Origin: Alphaproteobacteria bacterium HGW-Alphaproteobacteria-7
GTDB lineage: Bacteria; Pseudomonadota; Alphaproteobacteria; Sphingomonadales; Sphingomonadaceae
Reading direction: 5' to 3'
Assembly (NCBI GenBank): GCA_002842735.1
Contig: PHEB01000005.1
Span: 62,001 to 126,000, forward strand
Length of the DNA stretch: 64,000 bases
Shown: in pieces, positions 53,220-62,368 of the stretch
Numbering within the stretch: the first letter of the stretch is position 1
Layout: each line of letters starts with the position of its first letter
The notes under the pieces: generated by a model
Seen by the model: only the letters and a program-made list of their open reading frames with translations
Databases searched by the model: none
What the model was told of the DNA's origin: nothing
Made by a program: the position numbers and the translations under genes

Positions 53220-54056
53220 ATGGCCGAAGTTAACCCAAAATTAGGGGTATCCTGCGATCCCATAGTCATCCAGCCGTTGTCAGGTTCCGCAATAGGGCGG
53301 CCCGCAGCGGATCAACCCAGGGGGACCCAAGCGTTGCGTGTACTCGCTTTGGCATCGCAGAAAGGCGGATCGGGCAAGACCACCCTGTCCGGACACCTCG
53401 CCGTCCAGGCCCAGCGCGCAGGCGCTGGCCCGGTCGTGCTGATCGACATCGACCCGCAAGGTTCGCTCGCCGATTGGTGGAACGAGCGGGAGGCGGAATA
53501 TCCCGCTTTCGCGCAAACCACCGTATCGCGGCTGGCCAATGATTTGCAGGTGCTGCGTCAGCAGGGCTTCAAACTGGCGGTGATCGATACACCTCCGGCC
53601 ATCACGATGGCGATCCAGTCGGTTATCGGTGTGGCGGAATTGATTGTCGTGCCGACTCGCCCCTCTCCGCACGATTTGCGCGCTGTTGGGGCAACGGTTG
53701 ATCTGTGCGAACGCGCGGGCAAGCCGCTGGTGTTCGTCGTCAATGGCGCCACCCCCAAGGCCAAAATCACTTCGGAAGCTGCGGTCGCGCTGTCACAGCA
53801 CGGCACCGTGGCGCCGATCACGCTCCACCACCGCACCGATTTCGCCGCCTCGATGATCGACGGGCGCACGGTGATGGAAGTCGATCCCGAAAGCCGCAGC
53901 GCGGCCGAGATCACGGCTTTGTGGCGCTACATTGCTGATCGGCTTGAAAAGAATTTCCGTCGCACCGTGTTTGCTCCGGCCCCCAATGGCCAGGCGCAGC
54001 AGATGGGCGGCGTGCCGCGTCCCGCTGGTGGTTTCGGCCGCCGGGTAGCGCAGTAA
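53220..54056 (+). CDS. ParA-family ATPase
   Basis: 278 residues with the deviant Walker A KGGSGKTT at 48-55 (signature Lys48), Walker A' VVLIDIDPQGSLADWW, and Walker B AVIDTPPA. A 38-residue N-terminal extension precedes the domain. ParA proteins position DNA or protein cargo by dynamic nucleoid binding. The neighbour encodes a ribbon-helix-helix-like C-terminus, a common partner arrangement; there is no ParB here, so this is unlikely to be the chromosomal ParAB pair. The start is uncertain between ATG 53220 and earlier ATGs. Confidence 0.85.
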   Translation: MAEVNPKLGVSCDPIVIQPLSGSAIGRPAADQPRGTQALRVLALASQKGGSGKTTLSGHLAVQAQRAGAGPVVLIDIDPQGSLADWWNEREAEYPAFAQTTVSRLANDLQVLRQQGFKLAVIDTPPAITMAIQSVIGVAELIVVPTRPSPHDLRAVGATVDLCERAGKPLVFVVNGATPKAKITSEAAVALSQHGTVAPITLHHRTDFAASMIDGRTVMEVDPESRSAAEITALWRYIADRLEKNFRRTVFAPAPNGQAQQMGGVPRPAGGFGRRVAQ

Positions 54057-54074
54057 GCGAAGGGGGCCAAGGCT

Positions 54075-54686
54075 ATGTCCGAACCCGGTTTCGCCTCGCT
54101 CAGCCCGACCTTGCTCGCCCGCAAGGGTGGCGCAAAGCCAGCCATGCGCCCGCAAGTGGCCCCGCTGGCGCAAGACGGTTCCGCGCTCGCCGCGCTGGCC
54201 GATGAACAGCTCGAAGACCTCGGCTGGAATGACATGGGTGACGCCGACACCGAAGGCGGCGCTGACATCGTGCCGATCAACGGTGGGATCACCACTGAAG
54301 ATCTGACTCAGACCCACGGCCCGATCATACGCCGCCATCAGCGCCGACTCGAAGAACGGGTGCTTGCCGATGCCGCCATGACCGGCCCGGACGACAGCAA
54401 CGCTGACTGCGACAATGAGGAAGACGGTTTCGAGCGCGACGTTTCTTGGACAGCGCCAGTTGCCGTGCTTGCAGCCGCGACATCGAAACCACGCACTCCT
54501 GCGGCTCAATCAGGACGCCGCGCTGCTTTCACCCTGCGGCTTGATGCAGAACGCCACCTGAAACTGCGCCTTGCGGCGACCATGCAGGGTGTCAGCGCGC
54601 AGGTGCTGGTGACCGAAGCGCTCGATCGATTGCTTGCCGAAGTCGATGAGCTTGATGTGATCGCCAAACACCTCAAACGCCACTGA
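54075..54686 (+). CDS. Probable partner of the ParA-like ATPase, ribbon-helix-helix-like C-terminus
   Basis: 203 residues. The first 150 are acidic and of low complexity (ALADEQLEDLGWNDMGDADTEGGAD) and probably disordered. The last 55 residues, from GRRAAFTLRLDAERHLKLR to VTEALDRLLAE, have the beta-strand plus two helices typical of ribbon-helix-helix DNA-binding proteins, with helix 2 containing TMQGVSAQVLVTEA. Position 18 bases after the ParA-like gene suggests a ParB/TubY-like adaptor that stimulates its ATPase or links it to a cargo. Not a recognised named family. Confidence 0.65.
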   Translation: MSEPGFASLSPTLLARKGGAKPAMRPQVAPLAQDGSALAALADEQLEDLGWNDMGDADTEGGADIVPINGGITTEDLTQTHGPIIRRHQRRLEERVLADAAMTGPDDSNADCDNEEDGFERDVSWTAPVAVLAAATSKPRTPAAQSGRRAAFTLRLDAERHLKLRLAATMQGVSAQVLVTEALDRLLAEVDELDVIAKHLKRH

Positions 54687-54752
54687 CCGCGCACGAACCA
54701 CCGACCCATGCAACCACACCATGAACCAGCAGAATAAAACGGGGAATTGACA

Positions 54753-56066
54753 ATGGACCGCAGCATCAGACAAGCACCGCGTATCGCGCTTGCCGTCTCG
54801 ACCGCGCTCGCAGGGCTGGCGCTGGCGGGGTGCACCACCTCGGCCGCGCCCAAGGCCGACATGTCGTTCGCCAGCGCGCAGAACGCGCTCGGCAAAGGCC
54901 AGGTCGACAAGGCCATTGTCCACGCCGAAGCTGCTGTGCTGGCCGAGCCGCGCAACCCCGGTTACCGCGCATTGCTGGGTGCCGCCTATCTCGAATCCGG
55001 CCGTTTCCAATCAGCCGCGACCAGCTTTGGCGATGCACTTGATCTCGGCGATGAAAACCCGCGCACCGTGCTAAGCTTCGCACTCGCCAAGATTGCGTTG
55101 GGCGAAGGCCGTTCGGCATCGGCGGTGCTGGATGAATATGCCAACCTGATCGATCCGGCAGACCTCGGCCTCGCGCTTGCACTGGCTGGTGAGCCGGAGC
55201 GAGGCGTGCATGTATTGGTCAATGCCGTGCGCGCCAGCGACCAAGTTTCGCCCAAGCTGCGCCAGAACCTTGCCTACACCTATGCGCTTGCCGGTAACTG
55301 GCGCGCAGCGCGGGTCATGGCGGCAGAAGATGTCCCGGCTGACCAGCTCGACCAGCGCCTCACCCAATGGGCCGCAATGTCCGCGCCCGAACAGTTTCGG
55401 CAACGCGTTGCCAGCCTGCTGGATGTGACCCCGCAGATGGATGCAGGCCAGCCGCAGCGCCTTGCGCTCGCCAATTTCCCGAGCGACGCGATGATGTTTG
55501 CCGAAGCCGCTACGCAAGCGCCAGCGGAAATGGCGGCCGAAGCCCCCACCCCCGCCCTCGCTGCAGAACCGACCCTGGTTGCCACCTTTGCGCAAGCCTT
55601 TGAAAGTGCACCTGTCGCTCGGCCCGCATCGCGCATCAGCTATGTTTCGAACCCGGTGGTGCAGCAATTGCCCACCCGCGCCGAACGCGCAGCCCCTCGC
55701 TCTTCGCCCCGCATGGCCGCTGCATCATCGCAGCGCCGCATGGCCGCGACTGCCAGCGACAAGAACGCAGGCTCGCATCTCGTGCAGCTTGGTTCCTACA
55801 GCAGCAAGGTTGAGGCTGAACGCGGCTGGACTGTGCTCAAGGCCAAGTTCCCCGAATTGAAGGACCACAATCCCGTCATCACCGAAGCGGTGGTGAACGG
55901 GCGCAATTTCTGGCGCGTCGCTGCAGAAGGCTTTGGCCCGAAGAGCGCGCAAAGCCTGTGTTCATCGGTCAAATCGGCCGGGCGCGGCTGCTTTGCCTAT
56001 TCCGCATCAAGCCCGCCTGCAGGCGCGGTAAAGCGCGACGTGCGGATGGCATCGCGCGCACGTTAA
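54753..56066 (+). CDS. Lipoprotein with TPR-like repeats and C-terminal SPOR domain
   Basis: 437 residues. Lipoprotein signal with Cys27 (LAGLALAGC), tetratricopeptide-like helices at about 45-190 (AALLGAAYLESGRFQSAATSF, NLAYTYALAGNWRAARVMA), a Pro/Ala/Glu-rich linker and a SPOR domain at about 345-420 (SHLVQLGSYSSKVEAERGW, NFWRVAAEGFGPKSA). It should be anchored in the outer or inner membrane and bind septal peptidoglycan. With the Sel1-SPOR protein on the other side of the ParA gene it forms a mirrored locus. ATG at 54753 follows ACGGGG. Confidence 0.83.
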   Translation: MDRSIRQAPRIALAVSTALAGLALAGCTTSAAPKADMSFASAQNALGKGQVDKAIVHAEAAVLAEPRNPGYRALLGAAYLESGRFQSAATSFGDALDLGDENPRTVLSFALAKIALGEGRSASAVLDEYANLIDPADLGLALALAGEPERGVHVLVNAVRASDQVSPKLRQNLAYTYALAGNWRAARVMAAEDVPADQLDQRLTQWAAMSAPEQFRQRVASLLDVTPQMDAGQPQRLALANFPSDAMMFAEAATQAPAEMAAEAPTPALAAEPTLVATFAQAFESAPVARPASRISYVSNPVVQQLPTRAERAAPRSSPRMAAASSQRRMAATASDKNAGSHLVQLGSYSSKVEAERGWTVLKAKFPELKDHNPVITEAVVNGRNFWRVAAEGFGPKSAQSLCSSVKSAGRGCFAYSASSPPAGAVKRDVRMASRAR

Positions 56067-56194
56067 TTCCAGCGCGCTAAGATGCTGCTGCATCACGCGC
56101 TGGAGATGCTCAAACGCCGCACGGGCTTAACCAAAGTCCGATGAGGCGGGGCTCATCGCACTTTGGTATAAAGCGATCCCTGGAAACAGTCAGT

Positions 56195-56237
56195 GAAACT
56201 CCTCCCGGAAGGCTCCGCGCTTTCCGGGAGTTTTCTT
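56195..56237. terminator. Terminator between the SPOR lipoprotein gene and the pyrC-like gene
   Basis: TCCCGGAA/TTCCGGGA stem, extended with a three-base bulge to AAAC/GTTT, followed by TTTT in the plus direction. It overlaps the last bases of the convergent pyrC-like gene. Confidence 0.75.
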
Positions 56238-57471
56238 ATGCGCTTAACGCAACGCCGCCCTTCCACAGGCGCAGCACCCGGCCTTGTGCCCCCTGCCGGT
56301 CAAACGGGGTGTTGTCGGCGGTCGCCTCCATCTTGCGGCGGTCGATGATCCACGGCGCTTCGGGATCGATCAGCGCAAGGTCAGCCTCCAGCCCCGCCGC
56401 CAGTTCACCCGCCGAAACGCCCAGCAACCGCGCGGGATTGCGGGCGAGGAGATCAAACGCGCGGGCCATGTCGATCAACCCGTCGCGCACCAGCGTCAGC
56501 GTTAACGGCAGCAGCGTTTCGGCCCCGGCCATGCCCGGCGCGGCATCGGCGAATGGCAGACGCTTGTCTTCGGCACCGCGCGGATCGTGGCCGCTGGCGA
56601 TTACATCAACCACGCCGTCCGCAATCGCGCTCAACGCCGCCTGCCGGTCTGCCTCGCTGCGCAAAGGCGGCGACAGGCGGGTAAAGGTGCGGAAATCGGC
56701 GGTCGCAAGATCGGATAGCATGAAATGCGCGGGCGTAATCCCGCAGGTCACAGCGAGGCCCTGCGCCTTGGCCGCTTTGACCAGCGCAAAGCCCCGTGCG
56801 GTCGTCACCTGCCGGATATGCAACCGCGCCCCTGCGAGTTCAGCCAGCGCAATGTCGCGCGCAATCGCCAATGCTTCGGCTTCGGCAGGCGCAGCGGGCA
56901 GGCCTAGCCGCGTGGCAATTTCGCCAGCGGTCGCCGCCGCTGCTCCGGTCAGCCCGCCGTCCTCGGCATGGGTGACCACCACCAGATCGAGCATCGCGGC
57001 ATATTGCAGCAGCCGCAACATCACACCTGAATCCGCGATCCAGCCCCGCCCGGTGGCAATCCCGCGCGCGCCCGCATCCTGCATCAGCGCGATTTCCGCG
57101 AGCTCGCGTCCCTCAAGACCGCGCGTCGCCGCAGCCAGCGGGTGCACCCACAAATCGGGCTTGCCGCTTTTGGCGATGAAGTTGACCCGGCTCGGCAGAT
57201 CGAGCGGCGGGGATTGATCGGGCATCAATGCTGCGCGGGTGATCCCGCCGAAATGAAACGCGGGCTTGTCGACCGCGAACACGCCCAGATCGACCAGACC
57301 GGGGGTGACAAGCCGCCCGCGCGCATCGATCGCCTCGTCGCTGTCCTGCGCGATGACGTCCGCGCCAACCGCCACGATCACGCCATCAGCGCAGCGGATC
57401 GCGCCGTGCACCAACCCGCCCGGTGTCACCAGCTGTGCGTTGGTGATCGTGAAAGGCCGCGCCTGCTTCAT
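56236..57471 (-). CDS. Dihydroorotase-like protein lacking the HxH metal motif (pyrC-like, probably non-catalytic)
   Basis: 411 residues in the dihydroorotase fold, with the usual opening ([14 protein letters not shown]) and the later [24 protein letters not shown] and SGHDPRG segments. At the active-site entry, where catalytic enzymes have VDLHVHLREPG, this protein reads [11 protein letters not shown]: both histidines of the HxH ligand pair are gone. It overlaps pyrB by ATGA, as in Pseudomonas-type pyrB-pyrC' operons where an inactive homologue scaffolds aspartate transcarbamoylase. A separate active dihydroorotase must then be encoded elsewhere. Confidence 0.85.
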   Translation of the reverse strand: MKQARPFTITNAQLVTPGGLVHGAIRCADGVIVAVGADVIAQDSDEAIDARGRLVTPGLVDLGVFAVDKPAFHFGGITRAALMPDQSPPLDLPSRVNFIAKSGKPDLWVHPLAAATRGLEGRELAEIALMQDAGARGIATGRGWIADSGVMLRLLQYAAMLDLVVVTHAEDGGLTGAAAATAGEIATRLGLPAAPAEAEALAIARDIALAELAGARLHIRQVTTARGFALVKAAKAQGLAVTCGITPAHFMLSDLATADFRTFTRLSPPLRSEADRQAALSAIADGVVDVIASGHDPRGAEDKRLPFADAAPGMAGAETLLPLTLTLVRDGLIDMARAFDLLARNPARLLGVSAGELAAGLEADLALIDPEAPWIIDRRKMEATADNTPFDRQGAQGRVLRLWKGGVALSA

Positions 57472-58487
57472 GCCCTCCAGCCCTCCAGCCCGCGCGCTTC
57501 CCGCGTGAGGATGTCGAGGCACGCCATGCGGATCGCGACGCCCATCTCCACCTGCCGGGTGATCAGCGACCGTCCGGCCATGTCGGCGACTTCGCTATCG
57601 ATCTCCACCCCGCGGTTCATCGGGCCGGGGTGCATCACCAGCGCACCGGGCGCAGCGCGCGCCAGCCGCGCCGCTGTTAGCCCATACAGGCGGCGATACT
57701 CGCGCGCCGAGGGGACGAATTGCCCGCTCATCCGTTCGGATTGCAGGCGCAGCATCATCACCACCTCTGCGCCTTCAAGCGCGGCGTCGAAGTGGTGGAA
57801 CACCTCCACCCCCATCGCTTCGATCCCGACAGGCATCAGCGCAGGCGGCGCGCATACCCGGACATTGGCACCCATCGCGGTCAGGCACAGGATGTTCGAT
57901 CGCGCCACCCGGCTATGCAGGATGTCGCCGCAGATGACGATTGTCAGCCCGGTAAAATCCTCCGCCCCATCGCCCCGTTCGCGCAGGGCATGGCGCAATG
58001 TCAGCGCATCGAGCAGCGCCTGCGTGGGGTGTTCGTGGCTGCCATCGCCCGCGTTCAGAACCGGGCAATCGACCTTGTCAGCAATCAGCCCGGTCGCGCC
58101 CGACGATCCGTGGCGAATGACAATCGCATCGGCGCGCATTGCATTGAGAGTGATCGCGGTATCGATCAGCGTCTCACCCTTTTTCACGCTCGATGTGGCG
58201 GCGTGCATATTGACCACGTCCGCCCCCAGCCGCTTTCCCGCGATTTCGAACGACAACAACGTGCGGGTGGAGTTTTCAAAGAAGGCGTTGATGATGGTCA
58301 GGCCGCTCAGCAGATCGGTGTGCTTGGCGCTCTGCCGGTTCAGCGCAACCCATTGGTCGGCCTCATGCAGCAGATAGAGAATCTCGTGGCGCTGCAATTG
58401 GCCGATGGCGGTCAGATCGCGATGCGGAAACGCCAGCCTCCCCGCCGGAAAGCGGCCCGTGGCGGGGGAATGATCGCGCGCATCCAT
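57468..58487 (-). CDS. pyrB: Aspartate carbamoyltransferase catalytic subunit
   Basis: 339 residues with the carbamoyl-phosphate loop [13 protein letters not shown] (Ser73-Thr74-Arg75-Thr76), [13 protein letters not shown] and the C-terminal [11 protein letters not shown]. It catalyses the first committed step of pyrimidine synthesis. It carries a longer than usual N-terminus (about 25 residues before the conserved [12 protein letters not shown]), as in ATCases that bind an inactive dihydroorotase partner; the downstream gene is such a homologue. Confidence 0.95.
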   Translation of the reverse strand: MDARDHSPATGRFPAGRLAFPHRDLTAIGQLQRHEILYLLHEADQWVALNRQSAKHTDLLSGLTIINAFFENSTRTLLSFEIAGKRLGADVVNMHAATSSVKKGETLIDTAITLNAMRADAIVIRHGSSGATGLIADKVDCPVLNAGDGSHEHPTQALLDALTLRHALRERGDGAEDFTGLTIVICGDILHSRVARSNILCLTAMGANVRVCAPPALMPVGIEAMGVEVFHHFDAALEGAEVVMMLRLQSERMSGQFVPSAREYRRLYGLTAARLARAAPGALVMHPGPMNRGVEIDSEVADMAGRSLITRQVEMGVAIRMACLDILTREARGLEGWRA

Positions 58488-58608
58488 CGTGAACCAAGCC
58501 CCTAGTCGAGCGTCGTGCGCTGCTCAACCCATTCCTGCGGCGCTTTCCCGTGGAAGTTGCCAGCATCAGCGCCTAGATAGCAGCCTAGCGTAAAAAAAGG
58601 ACGATTGA

Positions 58609-60513
58609 ATGAGCTTTGTCGGCAAAGTGTGGAAAGTTCTCGTCGGGATCAAAGACGCTCTCGTCCTCATGTTCATGCTGCTGTTCTTTGTCGCGCTGTT
58701 TGGCATCCTCTCGGCCCGTCCCAGCCCCGGCCAGGTGCGCGATGGCGCGCTGTTGATCGAGCTTAACGGCGTGGTGGTTGAGGAAAAATCAGCCATTGAC
58801 CCCATCGCCGCGCTGCTTTCCGGCAGTGCCCCGATCGAAGAATACCGCACTCGTGATCTCGTCCGCGCGCTCGACGCGGCGGCGAGCGACGATCGGATCA
58901 AGGCGGTAGTGTTTGATCTCACTACGTTTCTGGGTGGTGGTCAGGTGCACCTCACCGAAATCGGTGAAGCGATGGACCGGGTGCGCAAGGCGAAAAAGCC
59001 GGTGCTGACCTACGCGCTTGGCTATGCCGATGATCACCTGCTGCTGGCCGCCCATGCCAGCGAAGTGTGGCTCGATCCGCAGGGGCTGGCGGTGATTTCC
59101 GGGCCGGGCGGCAGCAATCTCTATTACGCCGGACTGCTCGAAAAACTCAGCGTCAACGCCCGGGTTTACCGCGCGGGCGATTTCAAATCGGCGGTAGAGC
59201 CCTATTCGCGCAGCTCGATGTCGGATGAAGCGCGCGCGAATGTTGGCGGCGTTTACAGCGCGTTGTGGGAAGAATGGCAGGCCAATGTGAAAAAGGCCCG
59301 CCCCAAGCTGGAACTGGCCCGCGTGACTAGCGACCCGGTCGGCTGGATCGATGGTGCAGGCGGCGATCTGGCCAAGGCGGCACTCTCCGCCGGGCTGATC
59401 GACAAGCTGGGTGACCGCGTCGCATTCGGCACACGGGTTGCCGAAATCGCGGGCAAGGACACTTGGAGCAAGAAGCCGGGCAGCTTCGCCGCAAGCGACC
59501 TTGGTGCATTCCTCGCCGCTGTCGGCGACAAACGCAAAGGCAAGGCGATTGGCGTCATCACGATCGCAGGCGATATCGTTGATGGTGAGGCCGGACCGGG
59601 CGTTGCCGGGGGGACTCGCATCGCCAATATCCTCGACGAGGCGCTCGACGATGATCTGGCCGCGTTGGTGGTGCGGGTCGATTCGCCGGGCGGATCGGTG
59701 ACCGCTTCCGAAGAAATTCGCCGGGCAATTCAGCGCCACCGCGACCGCAAGATCCCGGTCGCCGTCTCCTTCGCCAACATCGCGGCGAGCGGCGGTTACT
59801 GGGTATCGATGTCGAGCGACCGCATCTTTGCTCAACCCGAAACCATTACCGGTTCCATCGGGGTGTTCGCGGTTGTGCCAACCTTTGAACAAAGCGCCGC
59901 ACGGCTTGGGGTCACGGCGGACGGTGTCCGCACCACGCCGCTATCCGGCCAGCCCGATTTCATCGCCGGTTTCTCGCCAGAAATGGATGCGATCCTGCAA
60001 GCCTCGATCGGCGGAAGCTACACGGATTTCCTCAATCTGGTGTCAAAGGCGCGCAAGATGCCAGTCGACAAGGTCGATGCGATCGCGGGTGGGCGCGTAT
60101 GGGATGGTGGCACCGCGCGCCAGCTGGGCTTGGTCGATGAATTTGGCGGGCTGCAAGATGCGCTGGCATGGGCCGCTGCCAAAGCCGGAGCCAAAGAGGA
60201 CGAGTGGCACCCGGTCTTTTTGGGCGACAAGGCTGAGAATTACGATTCGCTGATCCGCCAGTTGGTGACAAGCAACGCGGCCCGCGCACCCCTGACACAG
60301 GGCGGTGATATCTTCGCCCTCACCGCACGGCGCAATGGCGACCTTGCCGCCCGTCTGACGCGCGATGCACAGCGGTTGCTCGGCACAAGCGGCATTCAGG
60401 CCTATTGCCTTGAATGCCCAGAGAGCGTCAGCGCGCCATCCCGGCGTGAGAGAACCAGCCGCGAGCATCAAAGCACGTTGTTCAATTTGCTGGCATGGAT
60501 GGCAGCGCCATAA
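58609..60513 (+). CDS. sppA: Signal peptide peptidase SppA, long form
   Basis: 634 residues. An N-terminal membrane anchor (about 15-36), then two tandem peptidase-S49 domains: the catalytic Lys193 in GDFKSAVEPYSR in the first, and Ser394 in NIAASGGYWVS with VRVDSPGGSVTASEEI in the second. This is the E. coli-like tetrameric SppA arrangement that degrades leftover signal peptides in the inner membrane. AAGGA precedes the ATG. The C-terminal 40 residues are unusually basic and Ser-rich. Confidence 0.95.
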   Translation: MSFVGKVWKVLVGIKDALVLMFMLLFFVALFGILSARPSPGQVRDGALLIELNGVVVEEKSAIDPIAALLSGSAPIEEYRTRDLVRALDAAASDDRIKAVVFDLTTFLGGGQVHLTEIGEAMDRVRKAKKPVLTYALGYADDHLLLAAHASEVWLDPQGLAVISGPGGSNLYYAGLLEKLSVNARVYRAGDFKSAVEPYSRSSMSDEARANVGGVYSALWEEWQANVKKARPKLELARVTSDPVGWIDGAGGDLAKAALSAGLIDKLGDRVAFGTRVAEIAGKDTWSKKPGSFAASDLGAFLAAVGDKRKGKAIGVITIAGDIVDGEAGPGVAGGTRIANILDEALDDDLAALVVRVDSPGGSVTASEEIRRAIQRHRDRKIPVAVSFANIAASGGYWVSMSSDRIFAQPETITGSIGVFAVVPTFEQSAARLGVTADGVRTTPLSGQPDFIAGFSPEMDAILQASIGGSYTDFLNLVSKARKMPVDKVDAIAGGRVWDGGTARQLGLVDEFGGLQDALAWAAAKAGAKEDEWHPVFLGDKAENYDSLIRQLVTSNAARAPLTQGGDIFALTARRNGDLAARLTRDAQRLLGTSGIQAYCLECPESVSAPSRRERTSREHQSTLFNLLAWMAAP

Positions 60514-60614
60514 GGCCCATTAGAAATTCCAAGCGAAGCCAGCGGCAACGCTTGCCAAGCGCGTGGACGCGCAGTAAAGGCGCCCCCCTGTCCGGGCCGT
60601 TCGGCCCCGAGGAC

Positions 60615-60689
60615 GGGCGCGTAGCTCAGCGGTAGAGCACACCCTTCACACGGGTGGGGTCGCAGGTTCAATCCCTGCCGCGCCCACCA
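60615..60689 (+). tRNA. tRNA-Val (anticodon CAC)
   Basis: 75 bases with encoded CCA: acceptor GGGCGCG/CGCGCCC, D-arm AGCTCAGCGGTAGAGC, anticodon stem CACCC/GGGTG around loop TTCACAC giving CAC, and T-arm GCAGGTTCAATCCCTGC. CAC reads the valine codon GTG. The stem-loop immediately after it overlaps the CCA but lacks a T-run. Confidence 0.95.
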
Positions 60690-60836
60690 TCTTTTCAATG
60701 ACTTGGAAGAGATGGTGCTGGTTTCCATGACAAATTGAGGAAACGTGCGGCGCGGGCGTGCTGATCGCGCTTTGTGATTACTCTGTTGCGATCCGCATCG
60801 CCAGCGACTGCCACGCACACCTCTTCGCCCGAACCC

Positions 60837-61514
60837 TCAGGCGCTCGCCCACATTCGCAACAGGTTGGTGATCGTCTTGTCGAGCGTCAGCAGTTCGGCC
60901 GATTGCAGGGGCAGCGCCTGACGCAGCGCAGTGCGTAGGTTTTCGAGGTCGAACAGCATATCGCGCTGCGCCTGATCGGCGATCACACTTTCGATCCAGC
61001 CGACGCACACGGTCCTTGTGCCGCGCGTGACGGGCTTAACCTCGTGAATGCTGGCCGAAGGATACAGCACCAGATGGCCGGTCTCACCCTTCACTTCCTG
61101 GGTCATGCCTGCGGCATGGATCACCAGCTCGCCGCCGTCATATTCGCTGGGCGGGGTGAGAAACAAAGTGAACGACAGGTCTGTGCGCAGGCGCGCGGTG
61201 CCTTTGCCCATCAGCGCATTATCGACATGCGCGCCATATTGCCCGCCCACCTCGGTCTTGCTGATCATCAGCGGGGAGAACCGCCGGGGCTGGGCTGCGG
61301 CTTTGATCACAGCGTTTTCAGCGATGATCGGCAGCAATTCATCCTGCACCCGGCGACCGGCGGCGGTATCCATCGCGGCTTGCAGGTTGCGCTTCACCTG
61401 ACGCGCGACCCCGCCCGCCGTCTCACGCCCGTCGCGCCATTCGAGCAGGTCGATGCGCGTGCGCAAGGCGGAAAGGTGTTCAGCATCGCTGAGCGCATTG
61501 ATGACAAGGATCAT
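60837..61514 (-). CDS. PiuC/YbiX-family Fe(II)/2-oxoglutarate dioxygenase (PKHD-type)
   Basis: 225 residues with the iron triad of the P4H/PKHD family: His96 and Asp98 in YGAHVDNAL and His157 in SASIHEVKPV, followed by an Arg seven to ten residues later for 2-oxoglutarate. Members such as PiuC are often linked to TonB-dependent siderophore receptors. Here a TetR regulator and a TonB-dependent receptor lie within 1 kb, on the same side, which supports an iron or xenosiderophore-related role. Annotation as a Fe2+-dependent dioxygenase is more secure than substrate. Confidence 0.88.
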   Translation of the reverse strand: MILVINALSDAEHLSALRTRIDLLEWRDGRETAGGVARQVKRNLQAAMDTAAGRRVQDELLPIIAENAVIKAAAQPRRFSPLMISKTEVGGQYGAHVDNALMGKGTARLRTDLSFTLFLTPPSEYDGGELVIHAAGMTQEVKGETGHLVLYPSASIHEVKPVTRGTRTVCVGWIESVIADQAQRDMLFDLENLRTALRQALPLQSAELLTLDKTITNLLRMWASA

Positions 61515-61576
61515 GGTAAGCAGGCCTAGCGACGGACGCGCGGTATGAAAAGCGCGCGGTGAGTGCTGCCATGGCT

Positions 61577-62206
61577 TCAGCGGCGCCGGATGCCCTCAGC
61601 GAGTAGGCGATTGATCCCTGCCGCGACGTCCTCTGGCGGCAGTTCGGACTCACCCCATACGACATAGCGCAGGCCCGCAAACACGTTCATGCCCATCACC
61701 GCCCAGGCCTCAAGCTCGCCCAACCCTTCGCGCAATTCGCCGCTGGCCGTTCCGGCGCGCAAGCGATCGGCGATGCGCGCGGCGATGGTTTCGTAGTGCT
61801 TACGGTAGCTGGCGGGATCGACAAATTCCGCTTCGTCGATGATGCGGTAGATTTCCTTGTGATCGGCGGCAAAGCGCAGGAACGCGGCGAGCGCCGCCCG
61901 CTCGATCTCCAGCGCGCTCATGTCGTCCGATAGTGCCGAACGCGCGCTGGTGCGCACCTTTTCGCTCATATCGGCGACCAGCGCGCGGAACAAGGCGTCC
62001 TTGCTATCAAAATAGGTGTAGAAGCTGCCAAGCGCGACACCTGCACGGCGGGTGATCGAACTCACCGACGCTTCGTGAAAGCCTTTCTCGCCAAATTCTT
62101 CCGCTGCCGCATCAAGCAGTTTGCGTAGCGTCCGCCGTCCGCGTTCGGTGCGCGGGGTCTTGGCATCTGGCACAGCGCTTTTAGTCAGCACGCCGTCACA
62201 CTCCAT
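61577..62206 (-). CDS. TetR/AcrR-family transcriptional regulator
   Basis: 209 residues with a TetR DNA-binding domain at about 24-84 (RTLRKLLDAAAEEFGEKGFHEASVSSITRRAG and VALGSFYTYFDSKDALFRALV, shown here in split form) and a helical ligand/dimer domain with RIADRLRAGTASGELREGLG. It diverges from the TonB-dependent receptor, with a palindrome near-matching TTGAA-N6-TTCAA in the gap, so it probably represses that receptor and itself. Ligand unknown. Confidence 0.88.
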   Translation of the reverse strand: MECDGVLTKSAVPDAKTPRTERGRRTLRKLLDAAAEEFGEKGFHEASVSSITRRAGVALGSFYTYFDSKDALFRALVADMSEKVRTSARSALSDDMSALEIERAALAAFLRFAADHKEIYRIIDEAEFVDPASYRKHYETIAARIADRLRAGTASGELREGLGELEAWAVMGMNVFAGLRYVVWGESELPPEDVAAGINRLLAEGIRRR

Positions 62207-62304
62207 GCTCTTGCGGCCTTTGTCTCGCTCTCGTGACTGTTGCGCATTGGCTACTACCTCTCCTCAATCGCTACGCTTGCGCCGCCCAGCATACAAGTCC
62301 AAAC

Positions 62305-62320
62305 TTGAAACATGGTTCAA
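62305..62320. promoter_or_regulatory. Operator-like palindrome between the TetR and TonB-receptor genes
   Basis: TTGAAACATGGTTCAA, a 16-base near-perfect palindrome (seven of eight positions), in the 162-base divergent gap, 49 bases upstream of the receptor ATG. A TTGAAA plus CAATAT promoter-like pair surrounds it. It is the natural candidate for the regulator's binding site. Confidence 0.5.
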
Positions 62321-62368
62321 CTTTCAATATCAAGAGAGCCATAGAGGGCCACGAGAGGAACAGACCCG

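Noticed and set aside
56141..57217. Serine/alanine-rich plus-strand frame opposite the pyrC-like gene
   Set aside because: Antisense shadow of a recognised family, with strongly biased composition.
58504..58608. Short frame before pyrB that reads like a protein C-terminus ([18 protein letters not shown])
   Set aside because: No start codon in the frame within the short spacer, and it overlaps the likely sppA leader. It could be a decayed remnant but cannot be supported.
60685..60717. Stem-loop CACCATCT/AGATGGTG immediately after tRNA-Val
   Set aside because: No T-run follows, and the stem overlaps the tRNA CCA, so a terminator call is not justified.
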